Notes: a model not told the origin generated them from the letters alone. A stretch of 64,000 nucleotides of DNA from Manis javanica (GCF_040802235.1 NC_133174.1:106397647-106461646); one strand, 5' to 3'; positions 24,359-37,351 are shown, numbered from the stretch's first letter. Numbers and translations: made by a program.

Positions 24359-24493
24359 GCTCAGAGCTCCTACCTTCCCCACTGTGGAGGAGTAGATGTC
24401 CATTTCTCAGGAGCAGTGGACTGCTTTCGGCAGATAGTGAGGACCCAAGGAGTACTGGGGCTCTGGAATGGATTGACAGCCAACTTACTGAAG
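24359..24493 (+). CDS. SLC25A43: SLC25A43 penultimate coding exon
   Basis: A 135-bp exon encoding 45 residues, in phase 0 at both ends. It is bounded by a tract-plus-CAG acceptor (AG at 24357-24358) and the donor aag|gtgaga at 24494. The peptide begins AQSSYLPHCGGVDVHFSGAV and continues through DCFRQIVRTQGVLGLWNG to ANLLK, which I recognise from SLC25A43. In a mitochondrial carrier this is the third repeat after its Px[DE]xx[RK] helix: the loop, the matrix helix (DCFRQIV..QG) and the start of the last membrane helix. The protein is predicted to lie in the inner mitochondrial membrane; its substrate is unknown. Upstream exons, including the one with the third signature motif, are not in this window. 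Confidence 0.93.
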
Positions 24494-25207
24494 GTGAGAG
24501 GAGTGCTCAGTCTCTCCTGCTTCTCTACATCTTCCAATTCTATCCTATCCCTTCACCACTCCTCCTACAGTTTGCATAGTTAGGCCCCCTCTAGCACTGA
24601 TGGTAGCACAAGGCCCAGGAATGCAGACTGGCAGTCAGCCCTGAAGAGAGGGGACCCTGTGCAGAGTTGGAGCATCTGATACCCCCTCTCAGAGCTGCTG
24701 AGCATTTAGTGTCGAGGTCGCTAACATGGGAATTCATGACATCTAAGAAGAACCCTAAACCCTCATCCTAAAATTGTATGCAATGATGTGTACGTATATG
24801 TATATGTCCTTCTCTCTGGGGAGAGGATCCATAGCTTTCATCATATTCCCAAAGAACTCCATGATCAGAAAATAAGGTTAAGAACTCTGGACCAATCTTG
24901 TACTGCTTGACACATAAATGATTCCAATCAAGACAAGTATACGTCAACAGGCAGTATCAGATTGTCTACATGCATATTAAGCCAAACCCATGCTTCTCTA
25001 GGGCATGTCCTTCAACAGCTCTGCCATTTCTCTTCCCCCACGACATGCTGTGCCAGCTTTCATTTAACCATCTTCCTATGATTCCAAAAAGAATTATGTT
25101 GTATTGTCCAGCCTTTATCTCAGTTTACCCTGATCCAGGTTGACTGCAGAGGCATTGGTATTTTCTTTTTAAGATTTTAACATGATTTTCATTTTCTTTT
25201 TAAACAG
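24494..25207 (+). other. SLC25A43: Last intron of SLC25A43
   Basis: A 714-bp GT-AG intron: donor gtgaga at 24494, acceptor with a T-rich tract and aaacag ending at 25207. No repeat was assigned inside it. Confidence 0.88.
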
Positions 25208-25405
25208 ATAGTTCCATATTTTGGAGTTATGTTTGGTACCTTTGAATTCTGCAAGAGAGTCTGTCTTTACCAAAATGGTTACACTGTGTCTCCTCTGAGC
25301 TATAACTTGACCCCAGGAGTGGATCAGAGTTTGAAGCCCCAGGAATTACGCGAATTAAAAAAGTTCAAAACTGGAAAACTAAAGTCTAAAAAACCAACTG
25401 TTTAA
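25208..25405 (+). CDS. SLC25A43: SLC25A43 last coding exon (C-terminus)
   Basis: After the acceptor at 25206-25207 the frame runs 65 codons and stops at TAA 25403-25405. It starts IVPYFGVMFGTFEFCKRVCL, the sixth transmembrane helix of the carrier fold, followed by the hydrophilic tail (SPLSYNLTPGVDQSLKPQEL and a Lys-rich end closing SKKPTV). The tail closely follows human SLC25A43 as I remember it, apart from conservative changes and about one residue missing in the KKF-KTGK stretch. Splice phase matches the previous exon (0), so the pair is intact. The substrate is unknown. The alternative reading as a pseudogene is unlikely because introns and splice sites are kept. Confidence 0.93.
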   Translation: MVPYFGVMFGTFEFCKRVCLYQNGYTVSPLSYNLTPGVDQSLKPQELRELKKFKTGKLKSKKPTV

Positions 25406-26717
25406 ATGGAACTGGAAGTGCACAGACTGAAGGTGTGTTGCAGTCACAGATAAACGTAGCCTCCTAATTGTGCATGTGTGGAGTAACGAGAAGGTACTCC
25501 TGTCTGCTGCTATTGGAAATGAGAAGATTCAGCCATACACCACCTCTGAGCTTCAAACTGATGTCCCTGTGAACACATGCCCCACAAGATTTCCCAACAT
25601 GACCATCTCATAACTGACATAACACCAGATTTTACAACAAAACCTAGCAGTAATGAAATGTACAGTTTACACCCTGAATGCAAACCCGCAGTTGACGTGA
25701 CACCAGAGAAAGGGCATTGCCATGACACCTCAAAGCAGCCTGTAGTTGAAGTGGCTGAGCAGATAGCATGGCGTGAGCTCTGCCACAGGGTAACAGCTTG
25801 CACTAACCCACATCAGTCTCATTTTGTTCAGTTTGACCTGAGACTTCCCAATACAGTCGATCTGGAACTCGTAATCTTTGCTGACTTCTGAATGTACATA
25901 CAACAGTGTAAATTATGCCTTATTAGAAACTAAATGAAAACATGTAACATTTAAAAGTTACCAGGATCATAGTAGAACCATCCTTCTTTATTTAAATTTT
26001 AAGCATGCCAGGATTAGGTATTTCAGGAATCTCATATTTCAGGGAAGTGATTTTGACCATGACTGCATGCCCCAAAAGACCTTATTCCATTTGAAATCAT
26101 GTACAGTTCAAGTAGCCTGAATTCATGCCTTTTTAAATTGCTTTGCAAACCTACCCTGAAAATCAATCACCTAGTCAACTTAAGTTATTCCCACAAGATG
26201 TCCCAGTTGACTAGAAAGAATCAAATAGGACCTTTGACACACCTACCAAAAAAAAATGTAACTGAACAAAAACATTTCAGACTCATCTCTACTAGGTTTT
26301 TTAAAAGTCAGATTTTGGACTATTTCACCTTGGGAACTCTGTGTCAAGTTTATATAACTACTTTCAGATGGTGCCTATCTGTGCATTAAAAAACTATCTT
26401 CTATTAAGTTGTTAATTTATATATACACACATAGATACTTTCAGTATGTTGAAAGTACTTTACCCTATTAAATCTAATTTCCAAAGAAAAATGTTATGTT
26501 GCTCTTTCATTACAAATCTGATTTATAAAATTATGGTTAAATAATCAAAACCGAAAGTTTCTGTGATATGACTGCCCTTGCACTGTTCACCATGTAAGAA
26601 CTTGTTCGTTATTCTTCAGAAGATTGGAGACTGTTGAGAATTAGGCTTGGGGTTGATTAATGATTGTGCATTGAGTCCCCTATACAGAATTCTATTGTTG
26701 TTAACAACCATTTGATC

Positions 26718-26723
26718 AATAAA
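26718..26723 (+). promoter_or_regulatory. Poly(A) signal inside retroposon copy A
   Basis: AATAAA 24 bases before the internal A run. It lies in the sense direction of SLC25A43 and could act as an alternative 3' end; use is not shown. Confidence 0.6.
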
Positions 26724-26876
26724 TATGAGAGATGCCCTCTCAAAAAAAAAAAGAATGTGCATCAATATGTTACCTCTGGTGAAGAAACTGGACTTAGAAG
26801 AACTTTTACTTCCTATGCTATACATTTCTGTAATTATGACTTTAATAGCATGTATTACTTTTAGTATTAAAAATTA

Positions 26877-26882
26877 AATAAA
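26877..26882 (+). promoter_or_regulatory. Second poly(A) signal of copy A
   Basis: AATAAA just before the terminal A-rich tail of the insertion, consistent with readthrough of the source element to a downstream signal. Confidence 0.55.
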
Positions 26883-27339
26883 AATATATTTAAAAAAGAA
26901 AAAAAACTATGGTTAAATATATACTGGCCAAAATCTTTAAACTCTCAGAGATTTATCCTATTAAAATATACCAAAATAACTCATTTTTCCAACTGCTATG
27001 GCAGACTGTTTTACAGACAATATCATTCAACACACATGTGAAAATCTAATCTGTAGTCCAATCTGTTAGCATTTGTAGGGTCACAGATTGTTACCCAGAG
27101 TGCATAGTTCATGGCTGTTACTCTAGTTTCCCTGAGGTTAACAACTTTTTGTAAAAGTTCTGAAAACTGCAAAAAATATATTTTTTTTTTTACTAAATCT
27201 AAAATCCTAACCTCAGGTTACTTACATCATATTAATATCTCCTGAATATCTTCTGCAAGTGTTGTGAGATAGATAGCTAAGCTCTTGCTACTGCCACACA
27301 CACGAATGTTTTCTGAACTCCAGTTGGATTATTTTTTTC

Positions 27340-27345
27340 AATAAA
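27340..27345 (+). terminator. SLC25A43: Candidate SLC25A43 poly(A) signal
   Basis: AATAAA in tttttttcaataaagtaag, the last strong signal before intergenic repeats begin. Assignment is an inference from position. Confidence 0.45.
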
Positions 27346-27360
27346 GTAAGTGGAAAAAAG

Positions 27361-27889
27361 GATATGCCTCACTTTTCTTATTTCACAACTCTTTAAAACT
27401 CTAGTTTTGTTCCTAAAATAAACCTCTGGCTATTTTCATTTTCTCAGAGGTATGAAGGTATCAAGGGGGTATTCTGTTTTTCTGCTTCATGATTGGCAGT
27501 GTGCACCAAACCAGACAAAGTAGCTGAGGAAGATGATAAAGTGTGATGTGGAATTGATCCAGGAGAAATCTACAGATAAACATACCTGCATATGTGAAAT
27601 GACTATGATTACAAAACAGATATAAGCAAAGGCATGATACTGTTGTAACAGTTTTACAATACTGCCAAGGGGCCCTGTATATACTTACTGAATGATTTTA
27701 AAGGGCTCATCAAAGATGAGAGGGGTTAGCAATGAGCAGGGGTTTGGAGAGGTATTATGTCTTGAACTAAGTCTTGGAGGAAGTGAAAGGATATTACTTG
27801 GTCAAGAATAGGTTGAAGGTGGGCCATATGCAGTGTCACACAGATGGAAGCAAATGAAAAGAGTTTGGGTTAGAGTAAGAGGACTGGCT
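27361..27889. other. Intergenic DNA, no feature recognised
   Basis: Nothing was assigned between the probable SLC25A43 end and the first L2 segment. Confidence 0.35.
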
Positions 27890-28443
27890 TCATGCATTTA
27901 TTGGACAGCTACTGGGCACACTGGTATATAAGGCAAATAAGATCCTTGCCCACATCGAGCTTACATTCTAGTGAGGGTGGCAGTCAATCAAAAAGTAAAC
28001 ACATCAGCAAGTTAGGTAATTCCAGATTGTAATGTTATAAGAAGAATAAAAAGGGTGCTTTATTAGAGAATCTTGTGGGGGTGAGGGATATATTTTAAAT
28101 CAGGGAGCCAGGGAGAGCCACATTTGAGAGGTGACATTTGAATGAGACCTGGAAGATGACAATGAGCCAACCACGCAAGACCTAGGGAGAAATGCATTCC
28201 TGACTGAGGGAACAAAATGTACAAAAGGGGTACTGGTAGTGAGAAAAGATTTGGTGAACAGCACAGAAGTGAGCATAGTCAGAGTGTGGTGAGTGAGTGA
28301 GAGAGTGTAGAGATGAGGTTGGATAGAGGGCCAGAGCATATGTGGCTGTTTCAGGCTGTAGTAAGAAGTTAGATTTTATTCCAAATGCAGCGGGAAGTCA
28401 CTGAAGCTTTTTATGCACAGAAGCAATATCTGATTCTCATTTT
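27890..28443 (-). mobile_element. L2 LINE, segment 1 of a split copy, antisense
   Basis: It reads the antisense L2 from its 3' terminus inward: catgcatttattggacagct, gagcttacattctagtgagg, gaggtgacatttgaatgaga, ttagattttattccaaatgc. It stops at the 14-bp word ctgattctcatttt (28430-28443), which reappears at 30008-30021 where L2 resumes after the ARF4 retrocopy. Confidence 0.85.
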
Positions 28444-30007
<1,564 letters not shown>

Positions 30008-30021
30008 CTGATTCTCATTTT

Positions 30022-30109
30022 TAAAATATCCCTCCAGTTTCTGTGTGGATAACAGATTGGAGGAAAGCAAGGCTCTGAGTGGGAAGACCAGTTAAGATAC
30101 TATTACAAA
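30022..30109 (-). mobile_element. L2 LINE, segment 2 of the split copy
   Basis: The text after the second duplication (taaaatatccctccagtttc, tgtgtggataacagattgg, gggaagaccagttaagatac) continues antisense L2 exactly where 28443 stopped. It is cut again at 30109 by an L1 insertion. Confidence 0.8.
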
Positions 30110-31120
30110 ACTGGACAGCTACATGTAAGAGAATGAAACTGGATCATTGTCTAACCCCATACACAAAAGTAAACTTGAAATGGATCAAAGACCTGAATGT
30201 AAGTCATGAAAGCATAAAACTCTTAGAAAAAAACATAGGCAAAAATCTCTTGGACATAAAAATGAGCGACTTCTTCATGAACATATCTCCCCGGGCAAGG
30301 AAAACAAAAGCAAAAATGAACAAATGGGACTATATCAAACTGAAAAGCTTCTGTACAGCAAAGGATACCATCACTAGAACAAAAAGGCATCCTACAGTAT
30401 GTGAGAATATATTCATAAATGACAAATCCAATAAAGGGTTGACATCCAAAATATATAAAGAGTTCACGCACCTTAACAAACAAAAAGTGAAAAATTCAAT
30501 TAAAAAATGGGCAGAGGAGCTGAACAGACACTTCTCCAAAGAAGAAATTCAGATGGCCAACAGACACATGAAAAGATGCTCCACATCGCTAATGATTAGA
30601 GAAATGCAAACTAAAACCACAATGAGATATCACCTCACACCAGTAAGGATCACCACCAACCAAAAGACAAACAACAACAAATGTTGGTGAGGATGTGGAG
30701 AAAGGGGAACCCTCCTACACTGCTGATGGGAATGGAAATTAGTTTAGCCATTGTGGAAAGCAGTATGGAGGTTCCTCAAAAAACTAAAAATAGAAATACT
30801 TCACCCAGGAATTTCACTCCTAGGAATTTACACTAAGAATGCAGGATCCCAGATTCAAAAAGACATACTCACCCCTACGTTTATCACAGCACTATTTACA
30901 ATAGCCAAGATATGGAAGCAACCTAAGTGTCCATCAATAGATGAATGGATAAAGAAGAGGTAGTACATATACACAATAGAATATTATTCAGCCATAAAAA
31001 GACAACAAATCCTACCATTTCCAACAATATGGATGGAGCTGGAGGGTATTATGCTAAGTGAAACAAGCCAGGAGGAGAAAGACAAATGCCGAATGATTTC
31101 CCTCATTTGTGGAGAATAAC
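30110..31120 (+). pseudogene. L1 ORF2 C-terminal fragment
   Basis: The frame to 30690 contains [55 protein letters not shown] and [20 protein letters not shown], all from the region between the reverse transcriptase and the Cys-rich tail. A second frame (30751-30963) holds WKAVWRFLKKLKIEI and ITALFTIAKIWKQPKCPS, the C-terminal part. The break between them shows a frameshift after KCW, near the CCHC-like Cys region, and stops follow. The N-terminal endonuclease and RT core are absent through 5' truncation, so it is dead. Confidence 0.9.
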
Positions 31121-31461
31121 AGCAAAGCAAAACTGAAGGAACAAAACAGCAGCAGACTCATAGACTCCAAGAAGGGACCAGTGGTTACCACAGAGAAGGG
31201 GGTAGGGAGGGTGTATGGAGGGAGGGTAAAGGGGATTAAGGGGCATTATAATTAGCACTCACAATATAAATAAGTCACGGGGAAGGCAGTATAGCACGGA
31301 GAAGACAAGTAGTGACTCTATAGCATCTTACTATGCTGATGGACAGTGACTGAAATTGAGTGTGGGGGGATTTGATAATATGGGTGAATGTAATAACCAC
31401 AATGTTGCTCATGTGAAACCTTCATAAGATTGTGTATCAATGATATCTTAATTTTAAAAAA
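30110..31461 (+). mobile_element. 5'-truncated L1 (ORF2 C-terminus, 3' UTR, A-tail)
   Basis: A 1.35-kb L1 piece is flanked by an exact 16-bp duplication aagatactattacaaa (30094-30109 and 31462-31477). It ends cttaattttaaaaaaaa. The site on the nicked strand reads TCTT/AA, close to the L1 endonuclease preference. The first kilobase codes for the ORF2 C-terminus; the 3' UTR from about 31120 matches the antisense fragment at 9352-9517. It is younger than the L2 it interrupts. Confidence 0.92.
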
Positions 31462-31827
31462 AAGATACTATTACAAAGTCCAAGTAAGAAATAATCACTT
31501 GGACTAGACTGGTGGCAATTAAGATGGAGAGGAGGGAATGAGTGCAAGACATATTTTGGAGTTGGATTCAGCAGGATTTGCTGAGCGATTGGATGTAGAG
31601 AATAAAAGGAATCAAGGCTGACACCTAGGTTTTAGGCTTTTGACTTGATTAACAAGGTAGACAATGTTGCCATTTGCTCTTATGGGGAAGACTGCCAATG
31701 GCCAGAGTTTTGATGGGGAAGAAATTAGAAGTTCTCTCTTGGACACGTTAAATTTAACATCCAAGTAGAGAAATCAAGCAGACAATTGGCTGGAGCACAG
31801 AGTGTCTGTGTAATTGTCCAAACCAGT
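31462..31827 (-). mobile_element. L2 LINE, segment 3 of the split copy
   Basis: Antisense L2 resumes after the L1: ggactagactggtggcaatt, gcaggatttgctgagcgatt, gacacctaggttttaggctt, ccaagtagagaaatcaagca. It is cut at 31827 by an LTR. Confidence 0.8.
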
Positions 31828-32430
31828 TGTGGTAGACAGAATAATGGCCACCCCCAAAAGTATCCACACCATAATCCCTAGGACCTATGAATATTTACCT
31901 TACATGGCAAAAGGGACTTTGCAGATGTGATTAAAGTTAAGGACACTGAGATGGGGAGATTATCATGGTTTATCTGGATTGGCCCAATCTAATCCCAAAT
32001 CATTAAAAGTGGAAGAGGAAGACGAAAGAGTGGTTCAGAGAGACTCAAGGATGGAACAAGAAGCAGAAGAAATAGGGGGTGAGAACTTGACTCACTGTTG
32101 CCGGCTTTGAAGACAAAGGCGTACAGGAGCCAAAGAATGAGGGTGGCCTCTTGAAGCTGAGAATAACCCTCAGCTGAAGGAAGGAAGCCAGCAAGGAAAC
32201 AGGGACTTCAATCCTACAGTTGAGTTCAGCCAACGACCTGAATGAGCCAGGAAATGGACTTACCCCTAGAGCCTCCAGAAAGGGATGCAGTCCTGCTAGG
32301 CACTTTGATTTTAGCCCCATAAGCCCCGTGTCAGACTTCTGACCTACACAACTATAAGATAATACATTTGTGTTGCTTAAGACACTGGATTTATAGTGAT
32401 TTGTTAGAGCAGCCATAGGAAACTGATACA
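31828..32430 (+). mobile_element. MLT-type LTR inserted in the L2
   Basis: A 603-bp solo LTR with TG...CA ends (tgtggtagacagaataatgg and aactgataca). It is flanked by ccagt (31823-31827) and ccaga (32431-32435), a 5-bp duplication with one mismatch, as for ERVL/MaLR elements. Internal landmarks: catggcaaaagggactttgc, cctagagcctccagaaaggg, acttctgacctacacaacta, aagataatacatttgtgttg. No internal genes remain. Confidence 0.8.
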
Positions 32431-32435
32431 CCAGA

Positions 32436-32600
32436 ACACTATTAATGATTATGTCAGGATACTAAGTGTAAGCAAGGACTGTCCTGGGCAAACTGGGACA
32501 AGTCTGGAGTTCAGGGGAGAGTGGTAGCTGGAGATAGAAATTTGGCTATCATCAGCAGATAGATGGTGGGGTCTTTATCTGGGACAAAGAACTGGCCTAC
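32436..32600 (-). mobile_element. L2 LINE, segment 4 of the split copy
   Basis: The words gtctggagttcaggggagag, agctggagatagaaatttgg and ctatcatcagcagatagatg continue the same antisense L2 beyond the LTR. Confidence 0.7.
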
Positions 32601-32674
32601 CTCCCTACTTAAGCAAGGGAAGAGTGATTTGTTCATTAAAACTCATAGCTGGTCCACCTAAGTATTTTTCTTAG

Positions 32675-32915
32675 TATTAATAAAATCCATCATGTATTGA
32701 ATGCTTGCTATGTACCAGACTGTTTAGGCATACATTATCTCATTTGATTGTCCCTACAGTCCTTTGAGGCATAGGTACTATTCCCATTTTACACCTAAAG
32801 AAATTAACTTTTAAGAGGTTAAGCAACCTACCCAAGGCCTGACAGCAAGTGGCAGAGCCAGTATTTGAACTACAGCAATCTGGCTCCAGAGCCCACCCTC
32901 TAGAACACTGGGCTC
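32675..32915 (-). repeat. MIR SINE, antisense
   Basis: tgcttgctatgtaccagact, cattatctcatttgattgtc, cccattttacacctaaagaa, gtggcagagccagtatttga. Nearly full length. Confidence 0.8.
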
Positions 32916-32979
32916 AATTACCTCTTGCTTCCTATTTTGTCCAAGATTCCCAAACTCAGATGCTCAAATCCATTCAACC

Positions 32980-34300
32980 TTAGAGATACAAAGGAAGAGG
33001 AAGAGAGCTATAGAATCTTAGAATTGGAAGGGTTACAGAACTCTCTTTCCAGCCAACAGAGCAATCTCTCTGCAGTGGCCATTTCCTATGGCTGCTCTAA
33101 CAAATAGTCCCTAATGAGTGGCCATTCTGCCTCAACTCTTAACATTTCCAGTGACAAAAAGGTCCCCAAATGATGAAGCAACCCATTCCACCTTTAAGTT
33201 GCTCACATTTTAGAAAGTTGTTTCTTATTCAGCTGAAGTCTACTTTCATGAAACTTCTACCGGCTGACGTTGATTCCATATAGTATGTCTAATTCTCTTC
33301 TACCTGAGAGTTCTTCTATTAGGAAGACAGTTATGACATCCCTCCTTCACCCAAAGCTCTTTCCCAGTTAAATATCTCTCATTCATTCAGCCATTTCTCC
33401 TATGACATGATTTACAGGCAGTTCACTTCCCTGACCACCTTCCCTGAATATATTCCAGTTTGTGAATATCCTCTTAAACCTGGCATCCAGAAGTGGGCAT
33501 AAAGCTCTATGGGCCAGCCAGCAGAGGGGCTGAAAGTCTACCTGAGCTGTTCGCCATCTTCTTGGCCCAACTCCAGACTCATTAGCGTATTTTGGCATTG
33601 CCAACTCACAGTCAACAAAGGACGCCGCCCACCCCAGTTATTTTTCACACATCCTACCATTAAACTCTAGCTCCTCATCCATAAATCCTCTGAACTTAAA
33701 CAAAGGATTTGAACCCTTTATTGTGGTCCTTCCTATTTTATAAGCCTGGGTTTACTCTGGACTTTAGCCCTTCTGACTCAGTTCCTAGAGGTTTGTGATA
33801 CACTTTGGTCTTTGTCCTTGGATATCTAGACCTCCTTCTGTGATTTGTATATGTACTTTAAAAAATCTGAGCTCATCAGAGAATAATCTGTAGGGACATT
33901 TCAGTTTATTAGATATCTCTCCCTTTTTAATTTCTTGTTGGAATTTCTCCAAATTGTATGGGTCTGAATGTTATCTTTCGAATTCTTCACCCTCTTGAGC
34001 TGTCTTTTTCTTTTGGTATTTGGCCAAAAGATCATATTTATCTTTTCTATGATTCTTTCCAAGTCTACCACATGCATGCACCAACATGTACACACACATG
34101 TTAGTTAACCTATCTGACCACACCTAGCATTCTTTTGCTTAACAGGTCCAGATGGCACGATCTGTTTCCCCAAGATTCTTGTCACTTTCACTTTACTAAC
34201 CAGATCTTCCTTATTGTCAGGATTAAGCCTAGTTTAGCAATTTACCTCACTGATTCTTCTGTCTTCTGAGAACTATAATTATCAGCAAGAGAGTCAAGAA
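32980..34300 (-). mobile_element. Possible ancient CR1/L3-like LINE, antisense
   Basis: The stretch gaagcaacccattccacctt, agaaagttgtttcttattca, gacagttatgacatccctcc, atattccagtttgtgaatat, cagaagtgggcataaagc resembles the antisense of an old CR1/L3 3' region. Divergence is high and I could not follow it throughout. It could be another ancient repeat or unique DNA. Confidence 0.35.
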
Positions 34301-34979
34301 TTTATCCAGTGTGTTGCTATCAGAATAATGAAACTTCCAGCAGATAGTCATTTGGATGGTCTATGTCTCTGATCACCACTTCCTGCCTATGTGAATGTTT
34401 ATGAAGTACTATTCATAGCTTTTATCTACCTAGGCGGTCTCTCATATACTTCCACAACTACAATCACTTTCATTTCTCCCTTTCATTTTCCCTGAGTGAT
34501 TTTTATCCTCCAGCCAATGAATTATTGGTTAAAGCTTCCTGATGTATTACCACTCTGCTCTCCTTCTACATGGTGTATTTCTTAAGCAGGCTTACCCTTC
34601 CTGTGCTAGATGCCAGTAAGAAGTCCCATTCTACCATGTTGGAGTGATATGTATGAAGTTGCATATTCTTGCTTGTATTAACATTTTACATTCACTTTGT
34701 TACCCATACTCTGGGTGTGTTGGTACATAGAGAATTGAGGCCTTATGTATCATTTCTGACCCCTTCCGAGTTTTTTCTTGAGAATTACTAGACACTATCT
34801 TAATGTTAGTTCCTCTTTCTTAATAATATGTGTATGCTACATAGCTTCCAGAAACACAATAGTTACTAATACAGAGCCCCCACTATGCTTCACTAGAGGA
34901 ATCAATGTTTAATGAATTGACCAGCCATATATCATTATCAACACAATCATCATTATCATTAATATTACACTCTATTTTC
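34301..34979. other. Intergenic DNA, no feature recognised
   Basis: AT-rich text without clear repeat or gene signals. Confidence 0.35.
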
Positions 34980-35330
34980 CTGGGTTCTTTTTCCTGGTTT
35001 TTTTTTCTTCCGACTTAATTTTTTTTAACTTTCAGATATAAAAATGTTGCACAAAAAAATAGTATAAAGAATTTCCATATGGCCTTTACTCAGCTTCTCT
35101 AAATGTTAACATCTTACCACTGTAACTAGGAATGCTATTGGTAAAATACTATTAACTAATCTACAGATATTCAAATTTCACCAATAATACTACCAATGTT
35201 CTTTTTCTGGTCCAGGATCCAGAATCACACTGCATTAAGCTGTCACTCTTAGCTTCCTTTAATTTGTGACAGATCCTCATCTTTGTCTTTCATGACCTTG
35301 ACACTTTTGAGAACATCCAACTCCTTGAAG
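34980..35330 (-). mobile_element. Old L1M 3' region, antisense
   Basis: actattaactaatctacaga, tttcaccaataatactacc, tttttctggtccaggatcc, ttgtctttcatgaccttgac are the antisense of an L1M 3' region. Confidence 0.6.
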
Positions 35331-37050
35331 TGTGCCTGGTCATAGGCAACTAGGAGAGCTCCAGTTCACAGTGGATTTAGCAAAATACCAAGTCATGGCA
35401 TGAAATTGCCTTTAAATGACCCACAGTGTATTTCATCTTCAATAAAACTACATTTAGGCACCCAAAGACTGAAAAGGGACAAATTCTATGTAATTATTTT
35501 ACCATCTTTTTGTGGAGAGATAGAAAGCTGACAAAACCATAAATGTGGAAGTGCATAAAACAGTGAAAGAGCTTTGGGATAGAATATAGTAGTGACATCA
35601 TGCTCAAAGGGAGTAGCAGATGTGGCCAGTGAAAGGCAGAAAAAAGTTACATCAATGATGGGGACGCATATCAAAGAGTAATTAACATTTGAATAAAAAT
35701 GCCTTAATGAGAATTTCCAAGAGTTCCTACTTTTATTTTGAAATGGTTCTAAACACCACCTCCCTTTAAATAAAATGCTCTGTAGATTTTGGGTTTAGGT
35801 GTTAATTCTTTCATCAGTAGAGACAGAGGAGTGACTATCACTTCGAGAGAATATACCCTATCATTGAAACCATACAGCAAGGTCATTTCTGTATCCAAGC
35901 TGCATCACTGTTATAACCAGCTAATGAAAAGTTAGCAGCCTCTCATGAACACAGATCAACAAAACTGGATTCAAAATTGCTCTTCTTTGAGCACTTGCAG
36001 TGGTGTATGCTCACTTCGGATTGCGGGGGTTTTTGGGAAGACTAACAGTTGCAAAGTACCTGTAGAGAGGAAGGGCCTGACAATCCTGGAGGAACCCTAG
36101 AACTGGGCCTTTTAGTAGGCAGATCTGGAGAAGGTGGGAGAGGGCAGGAAAGGAAAGGAAAGGATATGCCTCTTATGTCTTCACTGTGCTGGGCACCTTG
36201 GGTTCAGTTGCAGCTGAGTTTGCAACAGTTACCCTTATTTTTATAAACACTGTGTGATTACTTAGACACTGGATCTGTGATTACACTCTCTGGCTCCTGT
36301 TCTCAGCATGAGAGATTGCATTCAAGCTAACAAGCAGGTTTTTGAGGACGTGTGACAAATGCTTACCCAGTACAGGGATGAGGAGCTCAGCAAGCACTTG
36401 TCCATTGACATAATGCCTATCTAATTCTGTTGATTCCTCTAAACTTTTCTGGAGTTCAGAAATCTGCTGAATCTAAGAGCACTTTACCTGGGATCCCAGG
36501 AGCCAAATGTCAATCTAGTTCACACAGCCCCTAGGCTTCCTGATACAATCAATCTCTATTATTTGGCTTCTGGCTAAAATAATTTCCCCACCTCCAGCTG
36601 AGGCCTTTGGACTCTCTGCCAATTCCTGGCAAGATCTTTGTTAAACTATGTTTGCAAATTGGAGTCTGGAGCACGCTAACAGTGTCCCAGCTCAGCAATG
36701 CTGTCCCCCCAATTTCCTCTGGCTTCACGAGCGCAGCACCAAAGCAGTGCCTGGTCTAGGAGAGGTGAGGCACTAGCCTTGGTGCAAAATTTAAGGGGGG
36801 CATCAAACAACTTAGTAATCAAGATGAACGATTTTTAATGCACTATTCAAAAAAACAAAGATAATGCAAAAAAAATCCATGATGAATGAATTACCACAAT
36901 TTAAAATAAAGACAGGATCCCACCCTGCACTTGCATAACCCTGCCTCACGTGCCTCATCCCTGGTCCCAGCCTGGGGCTCCAATTAAACTTTATTTACAG
37001 AAACAGGCGACCGGCCAGTAGACCTATATTAATTCTTTAAAATACTACAC
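35331..37050. other. Intergenic DNA upstream of SLC25A5
   Basis: No gene was recognised. An A-rich piece at 36750-36980 looks repeat-derived but is unassigned. In human an antisense lncRNA starts near this promoter; nothing here lets me place one. Confidence 0.35.
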
Positions 37051-37351
37051 TTCACCCTTGTCCCGGCCCTGCTCCAGAGGTTTTTGTCCAGGCACAATGA
37101 CCTCACCCTCCCTCCCGACTCCCAGGCCTCTCCTGGGGTCCAGCGTCCCGGTGCCGGGTATTCCCTGGGGCCGCGCATTCCTCTAGCCAGGTCAGGTGCT
37201 GCCGGAGAGCCGGGCTGGCGCGGAGGGCGGTCCCTGGGCCGACTCCTCGGCCCCGCCCTCCAAGCGCTGAGCCACTCAGGCGCCTGGCCGCCCCGCTCTG
37301 CGCTCGCCCTGGCCCGCCCCCTACGCCAGCCGCCTGGGCGCCAGCTCCCCC

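Larger units (their letters stand above)
26544..26902 (+). mobile_element. LTR-derived A-tailed retroposon, copy A, with 3' extension
   Basis: The insertion is flanked by a 17-bp duplication, aaaattatggttaaata at 26527-26543 and aaaactatggttaaata at 26903-26919 (one mismatch). Its first part, 26544-26752, starts atcaaaaccgaaagtttctg and ends aataaatatgagagatgccc, tctc and an A run. That part is shared with copies at 54365-54566 and 57645-58073. After the internal A run come about 130 bases not in the other copies, ending with a second AATAAA (26877-26882) and a second A-rich tail. This is the layout expected of an L1-mobilised element with 3' transduction. It lacks most of the 19-bp-period repeats seen in the other two copies. 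Confidence 0.8.
25406..27360 (+). other. SLC25A43: Probable SLC25A43 3' UTR
   Basis: Non-coding sequence follows the stop with no new promoter or exon. The best downstream poly(A) signal outside the inserted retroposon is AATAAA at 27340-27345. Other candidates are ATTAAA near 26385 and two AATAAA inside the retroposon (26718-26723, 26877-26882). The UTR end is inferred from signals only. The 104-codon open frame at 25577-25891 lies within it and has no recognised family. Confidence 0.55.

Noticed and set aside
25577-25891. A 104-residue ORF after SLC25A43
   Set aside because: It sits in the probable 3' UTR in another context, with no recognised family.
30110-31461. The 203-residue ORF as a host gene
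   Set aside because: Its peptide words are those of the L1 ORF2 C-terminus, and it lies inside a 16-bp duplication with an A-tail.
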